From Candidatus Pacearchaeota archaeon (lineage in GTDB: Archaea; Nanobdellota; Nanobdellia; UBA10117; JAFCGA01), in NCBI GenBank assembly GCA_017608345.1, contig JAFCGA010000011.1, positions 1-35,446 on the forward strand: a stretch of 35,446 nt of DNA, written 5' to 3'. A program made the translations under genes and the position numbers. Positions 29,576 through 35,446 of the stretch are shown in pieces; positions within the stretch are counted from its first letter, which is position 1; each line of letters starts with the position of its first letter. The notes below the pieces were generated by a model that searched no databases, had not been told where the DNA came from, and saw only the letters and a program-made list of their open reading frames with translations.

Positions 29576-30457
29576 ATGCCCGAAACAAAAGAGATTATTA
29601 AACAGGTTAAGAAAATCGAGATTGTTACTCGAAATCTAGTTGATGGTCTTATTGCTGGAAGTTATCATTCAATATTTAAGGGACAAGGAATTGAATTTTC
29701 TGAGATACGAGATTATCGGCCCGGAGATGATATTCGGGCTATCGATTGGAAAGTTACAGCTCGTTTTGATCATCCCTTTGTTAAGGAATTCATTGAAGAG
29801 CGAGATTTGAGAGTTTATTTTGTTTTTGATTATTCTGCTTCGAGTAGTTTTGGAAATCTCGTTGAGAAGCGCAGGAAAGCTATCGAACTCACTGCTACTT
29901 TGATGTTTTCAGCAATGAGGAATAATGATAAAGTAGGCATATTTATATTCACAGAAGACATTGAGAAGTTTATCCCTGCTAGAAAAGGCAGGAGACATAT
30001 TCTAAAACTGATTAGCACATTAGTTTCTCATCAACCCGAGAATAAAAAGACAAATCTGAAAAAAGCGCTGTCTTATGTTGCTAATATTGTTAAAAAGCGG
30101 AGTATTATTTTTATTGTGTCTGATTTTTATGATCAAGATTTTGCGAAGCAATTAAAGATTTTGAAAAATCGGCATGATGTTATTGCCATAAAAGTTAATG
30201 ATAACCGTGAAGCCAATCTCCCGGATGTGGGGCTGATTCAGTTAGAAGATGAAGAAACCGGAGAACAAATATTAGTAGATACCTCAGATGAAGCATTCCG
30301 AAGTAATTATTCCAATATTGTGAGCAAAGAAGAAAGGAGATTAAATCATATATTTAAGCGACATAAGGTCGATACCGTAAATATTATTACTGATGAGCCT
30401 TACGAGTACCCTCTGCGGAAATTCTTCAAGACAAGACAGAAGCGGGTAATGAGATAA
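29576..30457 (+). CDS. DUF58-domain protein (293 aa)
   Basis: Carries the DUF58 core: IEFSEIRDYRPGDDIRAIDWKVTARFDHPFVKEF (about residues 38-71), then a VWA-like fold with VYFVFDYSAS and IIFIVSDFYD. It matches the DUF58 partner of MoxR ATPases. The stop codon overlaps the next start by one base (TAATG at 30455-30459), so translation is probably coupled. The first strand of the VWA-like fold lacks a full DxSxS MIDAS motif (DYSAS). Confidence 0.93.
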   Translation: MPETKEIIKQVKKIEIVTRNLVDGLIAGSYHSIFKGQGIEFSEIRDYRPGDDIRAIDWKVTARFDHPFVKEFIEERDLRVYFVFDYSASSSFGNLVEKRRKAIELTATLMFSAMRNNDKVGIFIFTEDIEKFIPARKGRRHILKLISTLVSHQPENKKTNLKKALSYVANIVKKRSIIFIVSDFYDQDFAKQLKILKNRHDVIAIKVNDNREANLPDVGLIQLEDEETGEQILVDTSDEAFRSNYSNIVSKEERRLNHIFKRHKVDTVNIITDEPYEYPLRKFFKTRQKRVMR

Positions 30458-31404
30458 TGGCGGGATTTGAAACTGTTTGGGTTTTAGTATTTTTAGTAGT
30501 TATTCCAGCACTATATTATGTATATAAACGTGTTATCAAGAAAAAAAAGAAAGCCGCTATCAAGTTTAGTAATATTGGATTTATCAAATCTGCGTTAGGT
30601 AACAAGAGGTCAAAACGGAACGAAATGATGTTCTATTTAGCACTGCTAGTAATTGCGTTGATGATTATTGGCTTTGCTAACCCACATGTCCCATTAAAGC
30701 AGACAAAGCAAGGTGTTAATGTGGTTCTGGTACTTGATGTTTCGGGGAGTATGTTGGCGGAAGACTATAAGCCGACAAGATTAGAAGCTGCAAAAAGATC
30801 AGCGGAAATTCTACTGAAGTCATTGAAGGAAAAGGATCATGCTGGAATAGTAGTTTTTGAATCTGGCGCGACAACTGCAGCTTATCTAAGTCCATATAAA
30901 GATAAAGTTATCGAAAAGTTGAGATCTATTGCGCCAAAAGAAGGGAGGACTGCTATTGGTGATGGGTTGTCTCTTGGTGTGGATATGGCTACGTCGATAC
31001 CTAACAAAAAGAAAGTTGTTATTTTGCTTTCTGATGGAGTTAATAATGCGGGAGTAATCTCGCCAGAGGAAGCTGTGGCATTTGCAAAAACAAATAATAT
31101 TCAAGTTTATACTATTGGGTTAGGTTCAGAAGGAAAAGTGATTCTGGGTTATGACTGGTTTGGAAACCCGCAGTACGCAGAGCTAGATGAAGCAACTCTA
31201 CAAGCAATTGCAAAAGAAACCGGCGGGGATTATTTCAAGTCAGTAGATGATAAAACCCTTGATGAGATTTATAAGAATATCAGCCAAGATATCAAACGAG
31301 AAAAAGAAGAAACAAATATTAAAGATTGGTTATTTTTGGCAGCGCTGATTACTTTCTTAGTTTATTTGTATTTAAGATATGGCGGGAAGAGAGTAATACA
31401 ATGA
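30457..31404 (+). CDS. Membrane-anchored VWA-domain protein, BatA-like (315 aa)
   Basis: An N-terminal membrane helix (about 4-24) and a second near residues 60-75 flank the region before the VWA domain (about 85-275). The MIDAS residues are complete: DVSGS, Thr in EGRTAIGDG, and Asp in LLSDGVNN. A C-terminal helix (about 287-307, DWLFLAALITFLVYLYLRY) re-enters the membrane. BatA-type proteins bind partners through the metal site. The stop overlaps the next start as ATGA (31401-31404). Confidence 0.93.
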   Translation: MAGFETVWVLVFLVVIPALYYVYKRVIKKKKKAAIKFSNIGFIKSALGNKRSKRNEMMFYLALLVIALMIIGFANPHVPLKQTKQGVNVVLVLDVSGSMLAEDYKPTRLEAAKRSAEILLKSLKEKDHAGIVVFESGATTAAYLSPYKDKVIEKLRSIAPKEGRTAIGDGLSLGVDMATSIPNKKKVVILLSDGVNNAGVISPEEAVAFAKTNNIQVYTIGLGSEGKVILGYDWFGNPQYAELDEATLQAIAKETGGDYFKSVDDKTLDEIYKNISQDIKREKEETNIKDWLFLAALITFLVYLYLRYGGKRVIQ

Positions 31405-32909
31405 GAAAATGGATCTTCATTATATTAGTCTTGCTAGTAATTCCCGCAGCTACAGCTTCGTTTTTTAATCCGGAGGACTTGACTTTTTCGCTAGCTCAAG
31501 AAGAATATTATTTTAAGGTTGGAGAAAATGCAATCCTACCCTTGACTGTCGAGAATACTTATCCTGACGCAATCAATGGTTTGCTAACTTATACTCTTGC
31601 TCAATCTGCTAATCAAGGCAATGTCCAGTATTCTAATTCTAATACGCAATCACTAACTTTTTCAATAGACGCCGGAGAGAAGGACATACCTATGAGTTTC
31701 GAGACGTCTAATACTCCCGTAACGTTATCTGTAGATCTAAAGTTCTCTTATATCTATAAAGACAAACCACGAGAAGTAGTGCTTGACAGCTTGAAAATCC
31801 ATTTTGTAAGCGATGAATCTCAAAAGAATAACCAGCAGAATGAACGGAGCAGTTCTTCTCAAAAAGCCCCTGCACAGCAAGAAAATACTCCGCAGCCGCA
31901 AAGTCAACAGCAAGTATTGCAAAATAATCAGATGCCTCAAGATAGTTCTGCGCTAAAGCAGCAGATGCAAAAGCAAATACAAGAGCAACAGCAAATGAAA
32001 GAAGCGTTTCAAAAACAAGTGTCACAAACTCCAGAGTTTCAGAAAGAGCATCAGGATCTGATGGATAAGGGATATGAGCTTACGAACGCAAATACAAATC
32101 CTTCCTCAGAAAACACCGGAGATTTTGAATTGGATTATGAAAATCCTGCTGGAGAACAAGCATCGCTGAAAGGAAAAATGCAGGACGGAGAAATGCAAGA
32201 ATTATTCAAGGACACGCCAGAAGAGCGACAGAAAATGCTCGAACACCTTCAACAGAACAAACGATTCCAAAAATATGAGCAGCGACTGCAGGATCAGGGA
32301 TTTGAGCAGCAAGATGTTGAACTCTCGCAAGAGCAGAACAAGACAAGCGTCCAAGTGAATTATTTGAATCAGAACAATGAAACTGCGTCAATAAAAGCCG
32401 ATATTGTGAATAATACTGCGAAAAATGTTGAATTAATAAATCCGGCGAAGGACGAAAGAAATAAGGCTATCTATTTAGGGATAGCATTGTTATTTATTGC
32501 AGCGGCAAGCATTCTCGGATACGTTGCATATAATAAATTTATCAAAAAGCCCAAACGAAAGCAGCAAGTTATTGAAAAAGCAGTAGTTGAAACGCCATTT
32601 GATTATAGATCTAAGGCGCTTTCCTTGCTTGAAAAAGCTAAAAAATTATTTGAACGAAGCGAGCACAAGAATGCTTATGGAAAAGCTGGACAAGCGTTGA
32701 GACTTTACCTAAGCTACGGAAATAATTTGAAAAAAGAAATAACTAATGATGAGATTATAGCACATCTTCGGAAGCATAAAAAACAGTTCAGAAACGCGAA
32801 AGAGTGCTTTGATTTATGCTCACTCGTAGCATTTGCTAAATACCGAGCAAATAAGAAAGATTTTGATAAAATTATAAGTTACGCAAAGAAAGTTATTGTG
32901 AATAAATAA
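31401..32909 (+). CDS. BatD-like secreted/membrane protein (502 aa)
   Basis: Starts inside the VWA gene's stop (ATGA overlap); signal peptide about residues 1-18 (RKWIFIILVLLVIPAATASF). A beta-sandwich-like domain (about 20-150) is followed by a long Gln-rich, helical low-complexity segment (about 160-240, repeated QQ and QMQ), a further helical region, one membrane helix (about 378-400) and a cytoplasmic helical domain. The position in the MoxR-DUF58-VWA cluster and the architecture fit the BatD-like member, with a TPR-like C-terminal helical part. Similarity to BatD is by context and layout rather than a strong motif. Confidence 0.78.
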   Translation: MRKWIFIILVLLVIPAATASFFNPEDLTFSLAQEEYYFKVGENAILPLTVENTYPDAINGLLTYTLAQSANQGNVQYSNSNTQSLTFSIDAGEKDIPMSFETSNTPVTLSVDLKFSYIYKDKPREVVLDSLKIHFVSDESQKNNQQNERSSSSQKAPAQQENTPQPQSQQQVLQNNQMPQDSSALKQQMQKQIQEQQQMKEAFQKQVSQTPEFQKEHQDLMDKGYELTNANTNPSSENTGDFELDYENPAGEQASLKGKMQDGEMQELFKDTPEERQKMLEHLQQNKRFQKYEQRLQDQGFEQQDVELSQEQNKTSVQVNYLNQNNETASIKADIVNNTAKNVELINPAKDERNKAIYLGIALLFIAAASILGYVAYNKFIKKPKRKQQVIEKAVVETPFDYRSKALSLLEKAKKLFERSEHKNAYGKAGQALRLYLSYGNNLKKEITNDEIIAHLRKHKKQFRNAKECFDLCSLVAFAKYRANKKDFDKIISYAKKVIVNK

Positions 32910-32950
32910 CTCTAGCTCCGCTCCGAGATTCTTGCGGATTTAAAAAGCTT

Positions 32951-32969
32951 GTGAAGCAGCACTCTTATT
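32951..32969 (+). promoter_or_regulatory. Shared upstream element, copy 1
   Basis: GTGAAGCAGCACTCTTATT, matching 15 of 19 positions of a copy at 34599-34617. Both lie 50-60 bp before the start codons of the two paralogous secreted-protein genes. Confidence 0.6.
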
Positions 32970-33026
32970 TGTCCTTAATAATGTATTAAAAAGTAGATAT
33001 TTATATGTTTTTAGGAGGTCAATAAG

Positions 33027-33449
33027 ATGAAAAAAATAACAATACTAGGTCTGCTTGCGCTGATGGTTGTTGGAATGTTCTTTTCGACAAGTCTTGTAAG
33101 TGCTTACAGAGGAGATTATACTGCCAAGGGTCCAGATTACACTGAAGAGAGACATGAAGCAATGGAAACTGCATTTGAATCATTAGATTATGCTACATGG
33201 CGCGAATTAATGACTGCGAATGGAAGAAACCCTCGAGTTGTGGAAGTCGTAACAGAAAGCAATTTCGAAACCTTTGTCCGAGCTCATGAAGCAGGACAAA
33301 ACGGAGACACAGAAACTGCTTCAGCACTAAGAGCTGAACTCGGCTTAAACAAGGGCAATGGTCCAAGAGATGGAACCGGCCACGGCAAGATGGGTCAAGG
33401 CAATGGACAGGGAATGCAGTACAATAAGCACATAAACTTAGATAATTGA
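33027..33449 (+). CDS. Small secreted helical protein, paralogue A (140 aa)
   Basis: Signal peptide about residues 1-26 (KKITILGLLALMVVGMFFSTSLVSA). The mature part has the family's short helical unit (HEAMETAFESLDYATWRELMTANG, then TESNFETFVRAHEAGQNGDTETASALRAELGL, residues about 45-112), followed by a Gly/His/Gln/Asn-rich tail. It is clearly related to the protein at 34670-35182. A strong Shine-Dalgarno AGGAGG (33013-33018) sits 8 nt before the ATG, unusual in this leaderless-rich window. A TATA box overlapping it is also possible. A hairpin terminator follows. Function unknown. Confidence 0.8.
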   Translation: MKKITILGLLALMVVGMFFSTSLVSAYRGDYTAKGPDYTEERHEAMETAFESLDYATWRELMTANGRNPRVVEVVTESNFETFVRAHEAGQNGDTETASALRAELGLNKGNGPRDGTGHGKMGQGNGQGMQYNKHINLDN

Positions 33450-33481
33450 GATTGCGACAACTACTGCCGAAGATAATTAAT

Positions 33482-33516
33482 GGAAGGTAATAGCCTTCCT
33501 AGTTTTTTGTTTTTTA
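33482..33516 (+). terminator. Hairpin plus T-run terminator
   Basis: GGAAGG and CCTTCC pair around TAATAG, followed by AG and a T-rich run (33502-33516). It would end the transcript of the secreted-protein gene at 33027. Confidence 0.85.
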
Positions 33517-33549
33517 ATAGCATTTATATAATCTTACGAAGATAAGGTA

Positions 33550-33822
33550 TTAATCTAGTCCAAAAGATTCGATAAATCCAGTTATAATCTTATATTTATT
33601 GATGTACTCGAAGCCTTTATCCTTTAAGGAATAAGTCCGCCCTTTTGCAGATTTAGTCTCAGTAATGAATTGTTTCTTAATCAGGTCTTTGAGATAATCC
33701 TCTAACATTTGGTGAGAGAGATTAGCTTTGTACATAATATGAGTAGGTTTTATCTTGCTATTCTTGTTCTGAATAGCTTTAAGTATATCATAAATGACTT
33801 CCAATCGCTCTCTTTTTCCCAT
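33550..33822 (-). CDS. Archaeal winged-helix transcriptional regulator (90 aa)
   Basis: A compact winged helix: helix 1 (RLEVIYDILKAIQN), a recognition-helix region LSHQMLEDYLKDLIKKQFI, and a wing (ETKSAKGRTYSLKDKGFEYI). This matches the small archaeal HTH_45-like family that usually binds DNA as a dimer. The target is unknown; neighbouring genes or its own promoter region, which holds inverted repeats, are reasonable candidates. No TATA box sits at the usual 21-22 nt, so the gene may be read from the upstream membrane-protein gene. Confidence 0.82.
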   Translation of the reverse strand: MGKRERLEVIYDILKAIQNKNSKIKPTHIMYKANLSHQMLEDYLKDLIKKQFITETKSAKGRTYSLKDKGFEYINKYKIITGFIESFGLD

Positions 33823-33840
33823 TACATTGCGCGAGAATGT

Positions 33841-33896
33841 CCGCTACAGAAGCGGCGATGTGATCCGCGAATTACCCCTCGCATTAATAATTCGCG
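33841..33896. repeat. Two inverted repeats in an intergenic region
   Basis: CCGCT/AGCGG (33841-33855, 5-bp stem) and a 9-bp perfect repeat CGCGAATTA/TAATTCGCG (33866-33896, 13-nt loop). They lie between the regulator gene and the membrane-protein gene, in a stretch richer in G and C than its surroundings. Possible operator or leader structure. Confidence 0.7.
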
Positions 33897-33902
33897 TTAT
33901 TG

Positions 33903-34565
33903 TTATTTTTTCTTATTTATCAAACCTAGGCTAATTAGAATACAAGAGTATGCAACTAGCTCAAGGGATCGGGCAGCTATAAAGAACAATCTCTGGCGCA
34001 GGGAGATTGCGAATTGAATATTGCTCATAAAGAGGAAAATGAATGCAAGTAATATGAGCAAAGATTGCAAATTCTTATGTTTAGTGTAATTCGTATAATA
34101 GAAATAAGATATGAAAAGCAGTAGTACTAACGCAGTGATGTGAAATATGCGTAGTGCTTGCTGTGTAATTATTATTGGTAAAATTACAACTCCAAGAAGT
34201 AATGCTAGGATTCGAGTTTTATTTGTTTTCAGAGTCATGTAAGTTAGTAGTACAAGTCCAATCGCGAAGAAGATCGTATAGAAGTAAGCAGATAATATTT
34301 TGAGCGGAAATACGGCTTCGCGCCTCGCTAATCTGCTAATAAGCTCTCCAATACGATAGCGTATGATAAAATTAAAGATCGTCTGTATGATATATGCAAC
34401 TGAAATTGATAGAAACGCTCCGCTGAATAGTGCTAGCCCTTTCTGAGAAGTTAGTTTGTATAATCGGTATGCGTATGCGCTTACTAATGCGGTAACTATT
34501 GCAAAAGCTAAACTAAATATCACGTCGAAGCGAATAAATCCCGTTGGAATGATATATCCATCCAT
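33903..34565 (-). CDS. Seven-helix membrane protein (220 aa)
   Basis: About seven membrane segments (near residues 10-30, 39-63, 85-110, 113-134, 138-155, 160-180 and 190-216). The only longer soluble loop carries RIGELISRLARREA. No signal peptide and no family recognised. The TATA box TTATAAAT lies about 20 nt before the ATG. Convergent context: divergent from the secreted paralogue at 34670 and upstream of the regulator gene. Confidence 0.78.
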   Translation of the reverse strand: MDGYIIPTGFIRFDVIFSLAFAIVTALVSAYAYRLYKLTSQKGLALFSGAFLSISVAYIIQTIFNFIIRYRIGELISRLARREAVFPLKILSAYFYTIFFAIGLVLLTYMTLKTNKTRILALLLGVVILPIIITQQALRIFHITALVLLLFISYFYYTNYTKHKNLQSLLILLAFIFLFMSNIQFAISLRQRLFFIAARSLELVAYSCILISLGLINKKK

Positions 34566-34598
34566 GTATATCGATTTATGTTTTAATTTATAAGGTTT

Positions 34599-34617
34599 GT
34601 GAAAGAATACTCTTATT
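34599..34617 (+). promoter_or_regulatory. Shared upstream element, copy 2
   Basis: GTGAAAGAATACTCTTATT; pairs with the copy at 32951-32969 and precedes the second secreted paralogue by about 53 bp. Confidence 0.6.
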
Positions 34618-34669
34618 AATGTTTAACTTTCTTTATAAACGGGAGAGTATATTTTAACTTGAGGCTAAA

Positions 34670-35182
34670 ATGAAAACTAAAACATTAGGAATTTTTGCAT
34701 TAGTTGCTGTTGGATTGCTATTAACTGCCGGAATTGTTTCTGCTGGCGGATTCTCTGAAGCCAGAGCTAAGTTTGCACATAAGGGAATGATGCTATGGAA
34801 GGATAAAGCAGTTTGGGAAGCAGTAGAAGATAATGATTACGAAGCGTGGAAAGCCGCAGTCGGCGAGCAAGTAAACGAAGAGAAGTTCAATCACATGCGA
34901 GAGAAGTTTCAGGCTAAAGCAGAGTATAAAGCAGCAATGGAGCCAGTTCACGCAGCTATTGAAGCTGGCGACTATGAAGCATGGAAAGCTGCAACTGCTA
35001 ATCTTGAGAAACCCAGCAAGTTTGCAGACAAGATAACTGAGGAGAACTTTGATACGCTAATTAAGCTTCACGAAGCTAAGCAAAACAAGGACTTTGAGAC
35101 AGCTAAAGAATTGATGAATGAGCTAGGCGTAGATTACGGTAAGAAGTTTGAAGGAAGAATGCACAAGATGCATGCTCGCTGA
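34670..35182 (+). CDS. Small secreted helical protein, paralogue B (170 aa)
   Basis: Signal peptide about residues 1-26 (TLGIFALVAVGLLLTAGIVSAGG). The mature part contains the short unit DYEAWKAA twice (about 56 and 101), then ITEENFDTLIKLHEAKQNKDFETAKELMNELGV (about 124-156), closely matching the paralogue at 33027-33449. Helical, Ala/Lys/Glu-rich, with a His/Met-rich end (RMHKMHAR). Function unknown. A TATA box CTTTATAAAC gives a short leader containing GAGG before the ATG. A hairpin terminator overlaps the stop. Confidence 0.82.
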   Translation: MKTKTLGIFALVAVGLLLTAGIVSAGGFSEARAKFAHKGMMLWKDKAVWEAVEDNDYEAWKAAVGEQVNEEKFNHMREKFQAKAEYKAAMEPVHAAIEAGDYEAWKAATANLEKPSKFADKITEENFDTLIKLHEAKQNKDFETAKELMNELGVDYGKKFEGRMHKMHAR

Positions 35183-35206
35183 AGCGAGTAGATCTTTTCT
35201 TTTTAT
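35173..35206 (+). terminator. Hairpin terminator overlapping the stop codon
   Basis: CTCGCT/AGCGAG with the TGA stop codon in the loop, followed by TAGATCTTTTCTTTTTATT. Confidence 0.7.
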
Positions 35207-35217
35207 TCTGAACACCC

Positions 35218-35446
35218 ATGAGTGCATTAATTGAATTGAACAATGTATGGAAGACGTACCTAATGGGTAAAGTCGAGTTGACTGTATTGAAAAATGTAGA
35301 TTTGCAGATAAAAAAAGGCGAGTTTGTAGCAATTACTGGTCCAAGCGGTAGCGGTAAGAGTACAATTATGCATATTCTCGGAGCGCTAGATAAGCCATCA
35401 AAAGGCAGTGTGAGAATTAATAAACGAAATATCGCTGAACTTAACG
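35218..35446 (+). CDS. ABC transporter ATP-binding protein, LolD/MacB-like, 5' part
   Basis: The visible 76 codons show an ABC ATPase N-terminus: ALIELNNVWKTYLMGKVELTVLKNVDLQI (A-loop Tyr region), then Walker A GPSGSGKST, then MHILGALDKPSKGSVRI, a signature order of the MacB/LolD/FtsE type. The gene runs off the right edge, so signature and Walker B motifs are not visible. Substrate unknown; a permease would be expected downstream. Confidence 0.92.
   Translation, partial: MSALIELNNVWKTYLMGKVELTVLKNVDLQIKKGEFVAITGPSGSGKSTIMHILGALDKPSKGSVRINKRNIAELN

Overview
The window reads as a chromosomal segment of an AT-rich archaeon, most likely a DPANN lineage (Woesearchaeota/Pacearchaeota-like). Evidence: an archaeal/eukaryotic-type prolyl-tRNA synthetase with a C-terminal zinc domain, archaeal TATA boxes, N-glycosylation-rich surface proteins with a PGF-pre-PGF-like C-terminal domain, a solitary Lrp/AsnC ligand domain and an archaeal winged-helix regulator. 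Promoters are very uniform. In most genes a TTTWWAAR-type box ends 21-22 nt before the start codon, so transcription should begin at or next to the ATG (leaderless mRNAs). I used this spacing to correct several start codons.

Layout: (1) 1-455, the 3' end of a HemK-like methyltransferase. (2) About 0.43-11.56 kb, an accessory-looking region of 17 small genes, mostly on the minus strand, nearly all with their own promoter and mostly of unknown function. Recognisable members are two receiver-like (CheY fold) proteins, an HD-domain phosphohydrolase, a class I methyltransferase, a zinc-ribbon protein, a compact ATP-dependent DNA ligase, a DUF1284-like protein and a DUF4405-like cytochrome b-type membrane protein. 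From 2.70 to 10.84 kb it carries eleven copies of a 17-bp directional repeat (minus strand AGYATAGCGATTTCTAA), nearly one per gene and always in the same orientation. The array begins beside a 0.55-kb gene-poor, palindrome-rich stretch (2194-2740). (3) 11.6-12.9 kb, a small membrane protein, a RAM-domain protein and an MscS-like protein. (4) 13.0-24.3 kb, a membrane-anchored subtilisin-like protease followed by a 2773-residue surface protein (seven-unit FG-GAP/VCBS propeller, second propeller-like repeat set, Ig-like domains, beta-helix, NST-rich pentapeptide-like solenoid, C-terminal anchor). (5) 24.3-26.4 kb, a minus-strand cluster with an Mre11/SbcD-like nuclease. (6) 26.5-28.4 kb, a small unknown gene and proS. 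(7) 28.5-32.9 kb, a MoxR-DUF58-VWA-BatD-like cluster with overlapping junctions. (8) 33.0-35.4 kb, two paralogous small secreted proteins sharing an upstream element, a winged-helix regulator, a seven-helix membrane protein, and the start of an ABC transporter ATPase.

The standout observation is the repeat-per-gene region. It can be read as a regulon with a shared upstream promoter element, or as a cassette-like array or integrated element marked by directional repeats. No integrase, transposase or tRNA attachment site is visible in the window, so mobility is inference. All family calls are from reading motifs; no database search was run.
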